Source: Nostoc calcicola FACHB-3891 (GTDB lineage Bacteria > Cyanobacteriota > Cyanobacteriia > Cyanobacteriales > Nostocaceae). Taken from it: a stretch of DNA of 41,559 bases. The position numbers and the translations under genes were made by a program. The stretch is taken from the NCBI RefSeq assembly GCF_014697355.1, contig NZ_JACJRQ010000061.1:1-41559 (forward strand). Reading direction: 5' to 3'. Below the pieces are notes generated by a model that did not search any database, was not told the DNA's origin, and saw nothing but the letters and a program-made list of their open reading frames with translations. Below, one piece after another: positions 25,501 through 33,614 of the stretch; positions within the stretch are counted from its first letter, which is position 1; every line of letters begins with the position of its first letter.

Positions 25501-27182
25501 ATTTCGCCCAAATCCCATCCTAAACTTTCACAGATTCCTTGGAGAATTTGGGGCATAGCTTCGTTGATTGTGGTAGAGTCTGCTAAAACGCGGGTTGCAG
25601 CGTATTGTGCAGTCAGATGTTGTTGGGTTCGTTTGCGCTCACTGATATCAATTCCTGTGCCGACAACATATTCTACTGAACCGTCATAGTTTTTTAAGAT
25701 GGTATTCGACCAAGCAATTAGTCGCCGAGTCCCATCCTTCATCACCCAAAAATTTTCGTAATTTTGGGAGTATTTACCAGTTCGCAATTGCTCGAAAACT
25801 GCTTTGACTGACTCCATTTGTTCAGGAAGTAAAAACAAGTTCCAGAAATACCTACCTCTTACTTCGTCGAAGGAATAACCTGTTATTTGCTCACAAGCTT
25901 GATTGAAACGAACGATTTGCCCTTGGGAGTCGGTAACTATTACTAACGCGCTGGCTGTATCAAGGACTGCTGAGATAAAGTTGCGTTCTTGGTCTAAGGT
26001 TTCTTCTGTTTTTTTGCGCTCGCAAACCTCACGATATATCAAGTAGTAGACTACAGCAAGAACGAAAAAACTTAGGCAAATGGCGATCGCAATTGTCACA
26101 GTTGTTTTGCGAGTCCAAGCTTTTGTTGCTTGTGACAGTTTCTGACGCCGCCCTTTTTCCTGGTTCTCTATCTCATGAATCGCTTTATGGATATCATTCA
26201 TGAGATTTTGACCGTCATTCGTCACTAGTACCTGCAAGGTCGCCTGTAATCCTTGATTCTGGCGCAAGTTGATAGTTTGTTTTAGTTGAGTAAGTTTAGT
26301 TGCAATTAAAGATTCAAGCCTTGCGATCTGCTTTTGTTCGTTTGGTTTATCTGCCGTTAAATTCTTGAGTGTTGTAATTTCTCCATCGACATTAGTCAGT
26401 GCTGCTTGATATGCTTTGAGATAAGTTTCTTTTCCAGTGAGGATATAACCACGTTGTCCAGTTTCAGCATCCTTTGTCTGCGACAGTAGTTTGTCTAAAC
26501 TGTTGATTTTTTTATTAATGTTTTTTATTACACTACGATTATTAATAGATACTCTTGTATTTTGATAAGAAACAGCACCAATCACAACTAAAATTGCCGA
26601 CGCCAAAGCAAAGCCTGTGGCAATTCTTGTGAAAAATTGCTTGCTGACTTTCTTTGATTGTTTACCTTTATTAGTCACAAGCACTAAACTTGCTAAATTG
26701 CGACGCAATTCCAGTTGTTTGATAACTTGACGAGCCAGAGTTTGTAATGCTTCTATTTGATCTGGAGTAAGTTGCCGTGCTACGTAGTCAATGACGCAAA
26801 GTGTTCCTAGTGCGTAGCCCTCAGCATTAGTTAGAGGTACACCAGCATAAAACCGGATATTTGGCTTAGAAGTGACCAGTGGATTTGCGGCGAATCGTTC
26901 GTCTTTTGTAGCATCAGGCACAATAAGAATATCAGATTGTAGAATAGCATGGGCACAGAATGCTTGGTCTCGATGTGTTTCTGGGACATTCAAACCCACC
27001 TTGGCTTTGAACCACTGGCGATTTGTATCAATTAAGCTAATTAAGGCAATGGGAGTCTGACAAATATACGAGGCTAAACGCGTGAGATCGTCAAAGGCGG
27101 CTTCAGGTGGTGTATCGAGGATTTTATACTGCAAAAGTGTCTCAATTCTCTGTGCTTCGTTATCAGGTAATGGTGCTTTCAT
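22557..27182 (-). CDS. Hybrid sensor histidine kinase (GAF-CHASE3-PAS-GAF-GAF-HK-REC-REC-HPt)
   Basis: 1541 residues. Domain order by eye: an N-terminal GAF (about 10-170, opening ETLLQYKILDTPPEAAFDDL); a first membrane helix (about 185-208); an extracytoplasmic CHASE3-like region (about 220-350, with DAETGQRGYILTG); a second membrane helix (about 360-385); PAS (about 395-520); two GAF domains (about 527-690 and 700-870); HisKA with phospho-acceptor H898 in NMSHEIRTPMN; HATPase (about 995-1110, G-box GTGLGLAICK); REC1 (about 1130, VLIDMQMPEIDG); REC2 (about 1285, LILMDCHMPILDG); and HPt (AHYLKGASANIGA, about 1485). The chain is therefore a full internal phosphorelay. The ligand is unknown, and no separate response regulator lies nearby. 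Confidence 0.92.
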   Translation of the reverse strand: MKAPLPDNEAQRIETLLQYKILDTPPEAAFDDLTRLASYICQTPIALISLIDTNRQWFKAKVGLNVPETHRDQAFCAHAILQSDILIVPDATKDERFAANPLVTSKPNIRFYAGVPLTNAEGYALGTLCVIDYVARQLTPDQIEALQTLARQVIKQLELRRNLASLVLVTNKGKQSKKVSKQFFTRIATGFALASAILVVIGAVSYQNTRVSINNRSVIKNINKKINSLDKLLSQTKDAETGQRGYILTGKETYLKAYQAALTNVDGEITTLKNLTADKPNEQKQIARLESLIATKLTQLKQTINLRQNQGLQATLQVLVTNDGQNLMNDIHKAIHEIENQEKGRRQKLSQATKAWTRKTTVTIAIAICLSFFVLAVVYYLIYREVCERKKTEETLDQERNFISAVLDTASALVIVTDSQGQIVRFNQACEQITGYSFDEVRGRYFWNLFLLPEQMESVKAVFEQLRTGKYSQNYENFWVMKDGTRRLIAWSNTILKNYDGSVEYVVGTGIDISERKRTQQHLTAQYAATRVLADSTTINEAMPQILQGICESLGWDLGEIWMVDREANVLRFFDIWHKPSLEVQEFAALKRQTTFAPGIGLPGRVWASSEPVWIADIVKDLNFPSFQIAAQVGLHSAFGFPLRTGNKILGVITCFNREIQQPNEDLAKTMNFIGEQVGQFIQRKQAEEELQRQNLRSQLFTEITLKIRQSLQIEEILEITVNEVQKILQTDRVLIYQLLPDESKTTVIEAVVSGLPAIKEQNTVAPYFQAEYLQQYYLQQYRQGRILGLANLDLLEVQQTHLQLMQQFGVKVNLVVPILVKEELRGLLIVHQCDYSHQWSSFETHLLRQIADQVGIALAQAQLLEAETRQRQELEIARYQAELASQTKSAFLANMSHEIRTPMNAVLGMTSLALDTSLDPEQRDFIETIRISGEALLNLINEILDLSKLEAGEMALETLDFNLSTCVEEVLELLAPSAHNKGLEIAGLIDPNVPIYLQGDVGRLRQILMNLISNAIKFTSAGEVVVEAKLRSLSSTTVSIYFAITDTGLGISPEDQPKLFMAFTQVDASTTRKYGGTGLGLAICKQLVSLMGGIIGVESQMGRGSKFWFEVPFAKQIEPVLRSCPLLINRRVLVVDDNSTNCKMIHHQATAWGIQVDIANTAAAALKAMQKNCEQKNPYDAVLIDMQMPEIDGSKLGEKIKANSAIAEIPLIILASTNQRNQVQEALKIGFAAYLIKPVRTSRLLDTMTTILQTQPEPEQGATEEVQRRKTSGISPNSSTESKLRILLAEDNLVNQKVTLKQLQTLGYKADVVANGKEVLQLLEKIPYDLILMDCHMPILDGLETTKEIHRWQESAFASHRRPVVIAMTANAMKEDKQKCLNAGMDDYLSKPVLKEKLAAILEHWADIILSQQVVAECEQTVSTTHNDGVDSTINWEYLHQVSDNDTQFELNLLQIFIQDIQPRLEIIKSAIALYDFGQIVREAHYLKGASANIGATAMYLAVEKLEQQALQQEHKGTTKLISEVEEFVNRIQEFLQGKS

Positions 27183-27198
27183 CCTTAAGCCTTATCTA

Positions 27199-27350
27199 CG
27201 GGGAATTGGGCATGGGGCATGGGGCATGGCGCAAACAGGGTATGGGGAAAGGGAAAGGGGTAAGGGGAAAAGGGGAAAGATTAAATTTATTCCTTTTCCC
27301 TTTAACGTTTAACCTTTTCCCCATGCCCTATGCCCCAATCCCCAATTCGC
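27199..27350. repeat. Large G/A-rich palindromic repeat
   Basis: GGGGAATTGGGCATGGGGCA and purine-rich GGGAAAGG runs on the left are mirrored by CCTTTTCCCCATGCCCTATG and CCCCAATCCCCAATTC on the right, so the transcript can fold into one long hairpin. Similar purine/pyrimidine palindromes occupy 29583-29690, 32044-32205, 37270-37382 and 41298-41382. It lies between the histidine kinase start and the ynfA-like gene. Confidence 0.7.
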
Positions 27351-27440
27351 TCAACAAACTTACTTTAATTAATGACAATAGTTGAGTTAAAAGCGTTAGC
27401 GTAATTTTACTGAGTTCAACCTTAGTCAAAAATTGGTCAA

Positions 27441-27764
27441 ATGATTAAGTCGCTGTTGTATTTTTTGTGGGCTGGTTTATTTGAAATCACGGGTGGTTAC
27501 TTGGTGTGGTTGTGGTTGCGTGAAGCTAAGCCATTTTGGTGGGGGATGTTAGGTGGAATTGCTTTAGCTGTCTATGGAGTTATTGCAACTCTTCAACCAG
27601 CAAATTTTGGCAGAGTCTATGCAGCTTACGGCGGCGTGTTTATTGCAATGGCAATGGTTTGGGGTTGGAAGGTTGACGGGGTAATTCCAGATCGCTACGA
27701 CCTAATTGGATCTGCTTTAGCTTTACTAAGTGTATTAATTATCATGTTTGCACCCAGGGCTTAA
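27441..27764 (+). CDS. YnfA/UPF0060 family small membrane protein
   Basis: 107 residues with four membrane helices. The sequence LLYFLWAGLFEITGGYLVWL and the later VYAAYGGVFIAMAMVWGW are signatures of the UPF0060/YnfA family, which belongs to the small multidrug resistance-like superfamily. The length is exactly that of the family. Function is poorly defined; some members act in export. It is a single gene with no operon partner; ammonium transport follows 384 bp later. Confidence 0.88.
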   Translation: MIKSLLYFLWAGLFEITGGYLVWLWLREAKPFWWGMLGGIALAVYGVIATLQPANFGRVYAAYGGVFIAMAMVWGWKVDGVIPDRYDLIGSALALLSVLIIMFAPRA

Positions 27765-28148
27765 GTAGTATTACTAAACTACTGTTTACCCATCAATTTT
27801 ATGATGTTTTATTTTAAAAAGACAATGACCCCAGGCACAATTACCAAGGTTTTTGTGGTGACTACGCACTCACAAGCAACTATACGGTTATGTACGTACT
27901 TATGCGTCAAATGGAAAAAATATAATCATTCTATATTTGTGCAAATTCTCGGAGAACACTGTAAAAAAGCCCTCATAGTTACAAATTATTGAAATTACGA
28001 TTAAAGTCTCAGAAAATCATATCAATTATTATACTTTTGTTAACATTTCAAAAAAAATAAAATTAGGGTAGCTTCCAAGACAAAAAAGAGTATCAAACAG
28101 TACTGAAAATATATTAATGTAATACAAATTTGTTGGTGCTAAAAAGAA
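27765..28148. promoter_or_regulatory. 384-bp amt upstream region
   Basis: This AT-rich spacer between ynfA and amt must hold the amt promoter. I looked for the NtcA box GTA-N8-TAC expected for a nitrogen-controlled amt gene and found no clear match on the plus strand. A small open frame at 27801-27992 has no supporting features. No terminator was recognised. Confidence 0.4.
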
Positions 28149-29564
28149 GTGTTGAAGAAAGTTGTCACGATCGGGGCTATCAGCCTAGTAATTTTGGGAG
28201 GACTGACGGGCAATGCTTTTGCCCAAACACCAGCCGCCAGTCCGCCTCCTGCTGATACTGGAGATACAGCATTTATGCTGATTTCGGCAGCACTCGTGCT
28301 GCTAATGACACCAGGATTGGCATTCTTTTATGGTGGATTTGTACGATCGCGCAATGTCCTAAATACATTGATGATGAGCTTTGTGTTAATGGCGATCGTC
28401 GGAGTTACCTGGATTCTGTGGGGTTATAGTCTTGCCTTTGCGCCAGGTTTGCCGTTCATCGGTGGATTGCAGTGGTTGGGGTTGAATGGTGTCGGTTTCG
28501 AGACAACCGATTATCTGAAAGGGTCAAACCCGGCAGAAATCGTCTCCTATGCCGGAACGATACCCCACCAGGCATTCATGATTTACCAAGCCATGTTTGC
28601 CATTATCACCCCAGCCTTAATTTCTGGGGCGATCGCCGAACGGATGAGTTTCCGCGCCTATTCATTGTTTGTGTTACTGTGGTCAACCTTTGTTTACGCT
28701 CCCCTCGCCCACATGGTATGGGCCAAAGGTGGATTCTTAGGCTTGGCTGGTGGTTTGGGTGCCCTCGACTTTGCAGGTGGGACAGTAGTTCACATTAGTT
28801 CTGGGGTTTCAGCTTTAGTAGCAGCGATCGTCCTGGGACCTCGGAAAACCCATCCTGACCGCCTTAGCCCTCCCCACAACGTTCCTTTCATTTTGCTAGG
28901 TGCTGGCTTACTGTGGTTTGGCTGGTTCGGCTTCAATGCTGGAAGTGCCCTATCTGTTGGTAGCGGAACTTCGGGTAACTTAGTCACAAATGTGGCAACA
29001 TCAGCCTTTGTTGCCACTAACACAGCTGCGGCGGCGGCGGCTTTAATGTGGCTAATTTTGGAAGCAGCTTTAAGGGGTAAACCAACCGCAGTCGGAGCCG
29101 CTACAGGAGCCGTTGCTGGTTTGGTAGGCATCACACCAGCTGCCGGATTTGTGACACCGCTATCAGCGATTTTTATTGGTTTTCTCACCGCCTTGGTTTG
29201 CTTCTATGCTATTAGTTTCAAACACAAGCTGTTAGTTGACGATGCTTTAGATACCTATCCCGTGCATGGTGTTGGTGGTACTGTGGGGGCAATTTTAACA
29301 GCAATCTTTGCTACCACCCAAGTTAACGGAGGCGGTAAAGAGGGAGTGCTACGTGGTAATTTTGGTGAATTGGGAGTTGAACTAGTAGCAATTGCCGTTG
29401 CCTATGTAGTCGCAGCTGTTGGTACCTGGATTATTCTCAAAATTATCGATGCTACAGTCGGGTTGCGAGTCAAAGAGGAAGCAGAATTGCAAGGTTTAGA
29501 TATCAACGAACACGGCGAAGAAGGTTATAATTCGGAGTTTGGCGGCGATCGCCCCATTCAGTAA
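28149..29564 (+). CDS. amt: Ammonium transporter (Amt/Mep/Rh family)
   Basis: 471 residues. A signal-like start (VTIGAISLVILGGLTGNAFA) and a Pro/Ala linker precede about 11 membrane helices. Family motifs include AALVLLMTPGLAFFYGGFVR, DFAGGTVVHISSG and the pore-lining DALDTYPVHGVGGTVG with a conserved His. It moves ammonium across the cytoplasmic membrane; cyanobacterial Amt proteins are regulated by the PII protein GlnB. The start is a GTG at 28149 or the following TTG at 28152, with AAGAAG just upstream. It is a single gene here, and no glnB is in the window. Confidence 0.95.
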   Translation: MLKKVVTIGAISLVILGGLTGNAFAQTPAASPPPADTGDTAFMLISAALVLLMTPGLAFFYGGFVRSRNVLNTLMMSFVLMAIVGVTWILWGYSLAFAPGLPFIGGLQWLGLNGVGFETTDYLKGSNPAEIVSYAGTIPHQAFMIYQAMFAIITPALISGAIAERMSFRAYSLFVLLWSTFVYAPLAHMVWAKGGFLGLAGGLGALDFAGGTVVHISSGVSALVAAIVLGPRKTHPDRLSPPHNVPFILLGAGLLWFGWFGFNAGSALSVGSGTSGNLVTNVATSAFVATNTAAAAAALMWLILEAALRGKPTAVGAATGAVAGLVGITPAAGFVTPLSAIFIGFLTALVCFYAISFKHKLLVDDALDTYPVHGVGGTVGAILTAIFATTQVNGGGKEGVLRGNFGELGVELVAIAVAYVVAAVGTWIILKIIDATVGLRVKEEAELQGLDINEHGEEGYNSEFGGDRPIQ

Positions 29565-29885
29565 TCAGTAGGGAGTCAATACGGTTAGGTTAAAGGGGAA
29601 AGGGGAAAGGGGAAAGGGAAAAGGGAAAAGGGGAAAGGGGAAAGGGGAAAGGTTTCAAATACATCCTTTACCCCTTACCCCAAAACCATTTCCCAGACCA
29701 CAAGGGAAGTTCATACTGCTTATCGGAACCGTATTGAGTAGGGAGTAGGGAGTTATTATTCTCCCTCATCGCCCTCATCGCCCTCATCCCCCACTCCCGA
29801 CTCCCTACTCCCTATTTTCATCGAGTGTAATTTTTGACTGCTAGCGTTAAAATTTGATTCAAATAATTGGTAAATTTCGCTAGTC
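29565..29885. repeat. 321-bp spacer of purine-rich and tandem repeats
   Basis: A long GGGGAAAGGGGAAA tract (about 29593-29655) is answered by CCCTTTACCCC on its right. Then come CCCTCATCG repeated in tandem with a 9-bp period (about 29762-29790) and an ACTCCCTACTCCC heptamer tract. A minus-strand frame across 29756-29965 is made by these repeats. I see no gene. Confidence 0.7.
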
Positions 29886-30752
29886 GTGTCTACTTCTGTA
29901 AAAACTTTTCCTATCTGGGCATTTTTCTCGCTGTTAACCAACGGCGTACTATTGTTGGCGGTCATTCTGCTAATTTGGCAACAGCAGAAACTGACCGCTT
30001 TTTTTGGAATAGTAACATCCCCAGATCAAATCACCCCGAACAACTCAGACCCAGTTGTCACACCTGATTTAGGTCGCCGTCACCAACTAAGCTACCAACA
30101 ATGGGTAGATATCCTCAAACAAGAAGCTAAGGTAGCCGCTGACCGGCGTCCTGTGCGCTTAACTATACTGGCTGGAGATTCTCTGAGTTTGTGGTTTCCC
30201 ACTGAGTTATTACCCGAAGGTAAAAATTGGCTCAATCAAGGAATTTCTGGCGAAACCAGCAAGGGACTTTTGAAAAGATTGAATATATTTGACCGCACCC
30301 AGCCGGAGGTGATTTTTGTAATGATTGGGATTAACGACCTAATTCGCGGGACGAACGACAAGGTGATTTTAGATAATCACCAGCAAATTATGACTTACCT
30401 ACGAAGGGTGCATCCCACAGCCCAAATTGTTGTCCAATCGATTTTGCCGCATAGTGGAGAGGAAGCAACTTGGAAAGGACGAGATAAACTTCTGGCTATT
30501 GCCAATAGTCGCATTCGCCGATTGAATGAGCAGCTGCAAAGTATATCTGCGAAAAAAGGTGTGAAATTTCTCGATTTATATCCCCTGTTTACCAATACCC
30601 AAGGTAATCTCCGCCGCGAATTTACTACTGATGGCTTACACTTAAATCGTGAAGGCTATATAGTTTGGCGTTCGGCATTGCAGATTTATAGCGACATTGA
30701 ATTAAAACCCCAACCTCAAGGCGCTTCGGGGAGAGAAAAGGGTCAGAAGTAA
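29886..30752 (+). CDS. SGNH/GDSL-type hydrolase, membrane-anchored
   Basis: 288 residues. One N-terminal hydrophobic helix (FFSLLTNGVLLLAVILLIW) anchors the protein or acts as signal peptide. The SGNH blocks are clear: block I LAGDSLSLW with the catalytic Ser, block II NQGISGETS with Gly, block III MIGINDLIRG with Asn, and block V DGLHLNREGY with Asp and His. It is an esterase/lipase-like enzyme acting outside the cytoplasm, substrate unknown. The start is a GTG at 29886, which just precedes the anchor helix. It lies 80 bp before ispH, possibly in the same transcript. Confidence 0.88.
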   Translation: MSTSVKTFPIWAFFSLLTNGVLLLAVILLIWQQQKLTAFFGIVTSPDQITPNNSDPVVTPDLGRRHQLSYQQWVDILKQEAKVAADRRPVRLTILAGDSLSLWFPTELLPEGKNWLNQGISGETSKGLLKRLNIFDRTQPEVIFVMIGINDLIRGTNDKVILDNHQQIMTYLRRVHPTAQIVVQSILPHSGEEATWKGRDKLLAIANSRIRRLNEQLQSISAKKGVKFLDLYPLFTNTQGNLRREFTTDGLHLNREGYIVWRSALQIYSDIELKPQPQGASGREKGQK

Positions 30753-30831
30753 TATGTTTGAATATTAAGTCTGTATAAATCGGGTCTTAGCGCGAGAGAA
30801 TAAAAAATAGTGGTTTAAGTAGACAAATCTC

Positions 30832-32040
30832 ATGGATACAAAAGCTTTTAAGCGCACGCTCCAACATTCAGAAAATTACAATCGCAAGGGGTTTGGTCAT
30901 CAAGCAGAAGTTACCAGCCAGTTGCAATCTGAGTATCAAAGTAACTTGATTCAGGAAATTCGCGATCGCAATTACACCCTGCAACGAGGTAATGTCACTA
31001 TTCGACTAGCCCAAGCCTTTGGCTTTTGCTGGGGTGTAGAACGTGCTGTGGCTATGGCCTATGAAACCCGTCAACACTTCCCCACAGAACGCATCTGGAT
31101 TACTAACGAGATTATTCACAACCCTTCTGTTAATCAGCGGATGCAGGAGATGGAAGTAAAATTTATCCCGGTGGAAGCAAGCCAAAAAGACTTTTCTGTT
31201 GTTGATATTGGTGATGTAGTTATATTACCAGCTTTCGGGGCTAGCGTTCAAGAAATGCAGATACTTCACGAAAAAGGCTGCAAAATTGTTGATACAACTT
31301 GTCCTTGGGTATCTAAAGTTTGGAATACAGTAGAAAAGCACAAAAAAGTTGACTATACTTCAATTATTCACGGTAAATATAAACATGAAGAAACAGTTGC
31401 AACGAGTTCCTTTGCTGATAAGTATTTAATTGTGCTGAATTTGTCAGAAGCCGAATATGTTGCTAACTATATTATTAACGGTGGAAACCGTGAAGAATTT
31501 TTGAAAAAATTTGCCAAAGCTTGTTCGTCAGGATTTGATCCCGATCGCGATTTAGAAAGAGTCGGTATTGCTAACCAAACTACCATGCTTAAAGGTGAAA
31601 CCGAGCAAATCGGCAAGCTTTTTGAGCGGACTATGTTGCAGAAGTATGGCCCTACCGAATTAAATCAGCATTTCCAAAGCTTCAACACTATTTGTGACGC
31701 CACCCAAGAACGCCAAGATGCAATGTTGGAGTTAGTGGAAGATAAATTAGATTTAATGGTAGTAATTGGTGGGTTTAATTCCTCAAATACTACTCAATTG
31801 CAACAAATTGCAATTGAGAAGAAAATTCCTTCTTATCACATCGATACTGTTGAACGTATTCAATCAGCAAATTCTATTGAACATCGACAATTAAATGGAC
31901 AATTAATCATTACAGAAAACTGGTTACCAGACGGAGAAATTGTTGTGGGAATTACTTCTGGTGCTTCCACACCAGACAAGGTAGTAGAAGATGCGATTGA
32001 AAAGATTTTTGCATTAAAAGCAACAGCAGCACTGGTGTAA
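30832..32040 (+). CDS. ispH: 4-hydroxy-3-methylbut-2-enyl diphosphate reductase
   Basis: 402 residues, the long cyanobacterial/plant-type IspH (LytB). It carries out the last step of the MEP isoprenoid pathway, making IPP and DMAPP. Three Fe-S cluster cysteines are visible: C66 (FGFCWGVERAV), C157 (TTCPWVSKVW) and C288 (TICDATQERQD). The conserved GGFNSSNTTQL and TSGASTPDKVVE are also present. The ATG at 30832 fits the family length. Isoprenoids made here would also feed the prenyl tails reduced by ChlP, encoded later in the window. Confidence 0.96.
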   Translation: MDTKAFKRTLQHSENYNRKGFGHQAEVTSQLQSEYQSNLIQEIRDRNYTLQRGNVTIRLAQAFGFCWGVERAVAMAYETRQHFPTERIWITNEIIHNPSVNQRMQEMEVKFIPVEASQKDFSVVDIGDVVILPAFGASVQEMQILHEKGCKIVDTTCPWVSKVWNTVEKHKKVDYTSIIHGKYKHEETVATSSFADKYLIVLNLSEAEYVANYIINGGNREEFLKKFAKACSSGFDPDRDLERVGIANQTTMLKGETEQIGKLFERTMLQKYGPTELNQHFQSFNTICDATQERQDAMLELVEDKLDLMVVIGGFNSSNTTQLQQIAIEKKIPSYHIDTVERIQSANSIEHRQLNGQLIITENWLPDGEIVVGITSGASTPDKVVEDAIEKIFALKATAALV

Positions 32041-32230
32041 AAGACACTGGGTATGGGTCATTGGGCATGGGGAAGAGGCAAGGGAGCAGGGAGCAGGGAG
32101 CAGAGGGGAGGGGCTTCTCCCCTGCACCCAGCAAGAACTGCCCCTCTTCTTCATCCCCCTCATCTTCCCCAGTCCCCAGTCCTCAGTCCCCAGTCCCTCA
32201 TCTCTACAAACTTGTGAGAAATTCAAACAA
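32041..32230. repeat. Palindromic G-rich/C-rich repeat
   Basis: GGGCATGGGGAAGAGG and repeated GGGAGCA units on the left are answered by CCCCTCATCTTCCCCAGTCC and CAGTCCCCAGTCC on the right. Open frames on both strands across it are repeat products, not genes. Confidence 0.65.
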
Positions 32231-33025
32231 ATGGCTATTTATGAGCAAATTGGTAATAGCTATGATTTGACTCGTCGTGCTGACCCTGAGATTGCTAACC
32301 GATTAGCTGTTAAACTTCAGGTAAAATCAGATTCTTCATATCTAGATGTGGCCTGCGGCACTGGAAATTACACGCTGGCTTTAGCAAAACACAGCGGGAT
32401 TTGGCATGGAATAGACGAATCAAAAAAGATGATTGATGCTGCTATAAAAAAGAGTAATGCTGTAGCTTGGCAAGTTGGAGAAGTAGAGGCGTTACCTTAT
32501 GTTGATGGCAGTTTCTCTGCTGTGCTATGCACCCTAGCAATACATCATTTTGCTGCACTAACTCCAGCTTTTAAAGAGATTTACCGTGTATTGGTGGGTG
32601 GTCGTTTCGTATTATTTACTGCCACACCAGAGCAAATGAGTAAATACTGGTTAGTCGAATATTTTCCAGAGGCTATACATAAATCTGCTGAACAGATGCC
32701 AAGTTTAGAAAAGGTCAAATATGCTCTCTATGAGGCAGGTTTTAATTCAGTAGATATTGAACCTTATGATATTTCTGAAAACTTGCAAGACTTATTTTTA
32801 TATAGTGGGAAACATCGTCCAGAAATATATTTAGATGAGAATGTCCGTTCTGGAATTTCTACCTTTGCTTTGCTAGCTTCTGCGGAGGAAGTCACAACTG
32901 GGTGTGAAAGGCTAGCAGCAGATATTCACACAGGACGCATCAGAAAGATTGTCGAAAAGTATAAAAACAATGATGGAGATTACTTATTTGTAACTGCCGA
33001 TAAACTCACAAAATCAGCTAGATGA
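32231..33025 (+). CDS. Class I SAM-dependent methyltransferase
   Basis: 264 residues. SAM-binding motif I is YLDVACGTGNYTLALA (about residues 37-52). The acidic motif II lies near GIDESKKMIDAA, and post-motif segments EALPYVDGSFSAVLCTLAIH and FKEIYRVLVGGRFVLFT follow. This is the UbiE/Methyltransf_11 pattern. The substrate is unknown. The ATG at 32231 is the natural start (MAIYEQIGNSYDLTRRAD). It ends 13 bp from the convergent toxin gene. Confidence 0.88.
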   Translation: MAIYEQIGNSYDLTRRADPEIANRLAVKLQVKSDSSYLDVACGTGNYTLALAKHSGIWHGIDESKKMIDAAIKKSNAVAWQVGEVEALPYVDGSFSAVLCTLAIHHFAALTPAFKEIYRVLVGGRFVLFTATPEQMSKYWLVEYFPEAIHKSAEQMPSLEKVKYALYEAGFNSVDIEPYDISENLQDLFLYSGKHRPEIYLDENVRSGISTFALLASAEEVTTGCERLAADIHTGRIRKIVEKYKNNDGDYLFVTADKLTKSAR

Positions 33026-33038
33026 AACAGTAAAATCT

Positions 33039-33296
33039 TTATTCAATCAGTGCCTCGTACTCATCATGTGACCCAATCCAGATCCAGTAATAATCCTCGC
33101 CGTTCTTAAGTGCTAGCGCCCTATATCCACCACTAATCTTGACTGACCACAAATCATTTCCTACTTTTTTAAAATGCAAAGACGGATGAAATTGATTGTC
33201 AATCCAAAGGCGATATGCCTTTCTAGCTTGCTCTTTAACTTCAGATGAAAGTGCAGCGTATGAACGCCAAAAATCAGGAGTTGTTAAAGATTTCAT
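33039..33296 (-). CDS. RelE/ParE-family toxin (putative)
   Basis: 85 residues of the compact beta-rich RelE/ParE fold: helical start (TTPDFWRSYAALSSEVKEQA), then HFKKVGNDLWSVKISGGYRA, YRALALKNGEDYYWIWIGSH and a closing HDEY. Members cleave mRNA at the ribosome or target gyrase; which applies here cannot be told. The start overlaps the end of the upstream antitoxin-like gene by 23 bp, the usual antitoxin-then-toxin order with translational coupling. Confidence 0.75.
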   Translation of the reverse strand: MKSLTTPDFWRSYAALSSEVKEQARKAYRLWIDNQFHPSLHFKKVGNDLWSVKISGGYRALALKNGEDYYWIWIGSHDEYEALIE

Positions 33297-33495
33297 CTAA
33301 TGGTTTCACGCGATTAGCTTCAATATCTGCTTTCGCACGCTCGATTACCCAATCTAATTTACCAGATTTTGCATCTGCTTCCATTTGCTTGTCCCAGGAA
33401 TCATTAATATATTCTTGGAGCCAGTTCGATAGATTTCGGATTTCACCTTCAGATAATTGCATAATAGCAGCTTCGATTTCTGCAAGTGAGTTCAT
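33274..33495 (-). CDS. Antitoxin of the RelE/ParE-type pair (putative)
   Basis: 73 residues, helical and acidic: MNSLAEIEAAIMQLSEGEIR, NLSNWLQEYINDSWDKQ and a C-terminal DANSGKLDWV-like stretch that would wrap the toxin. The ATG at 33495 is preferred over the adjacent TTG at 33498 because GAGGAT lies about 7 nt before it. It precedes and overlaps the toxin gene. The DNA-binding part is not obvious, so autoregulation is assumed only from the family. Confidence 0.7.
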   Translation of the reverse strand: MNSLAEIEAAIMQLSEGEIRNLSNWLQEYINDSWDKQMEADAKSGKLDWVIERAKADIEANRVKPLDEIFNNS

Positions 33496-33614
33496 CAAGT
33501 TATCCTCAATCCAGCACTATAAAGTATATTTTACCAAAAATGGCTGAATAATTCACAATTAGAATTAACATCAAGCCTTAGTTATAAAGTAATAATTAAT
33601 AATCATGAATTAGC

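Noticed and set aside
27801..27992. 63-residue open frame upstream of amt
   Set aside because: No ribosome-binding site or recognisable sequence; AT-rich promoter region.
27765..28148. NtcA-binding box for amt
   Set aside because: No GTA-N8-TAC match with a properly spaced -10 could be found by eye.
29756..29965. 69-residue minus-strand frame with DEGDEGDEG tail
   Set aside because: The tail is a 9-bp tandem repeat, and the rest is antisense to the start of the SGNH hydrolase gene.
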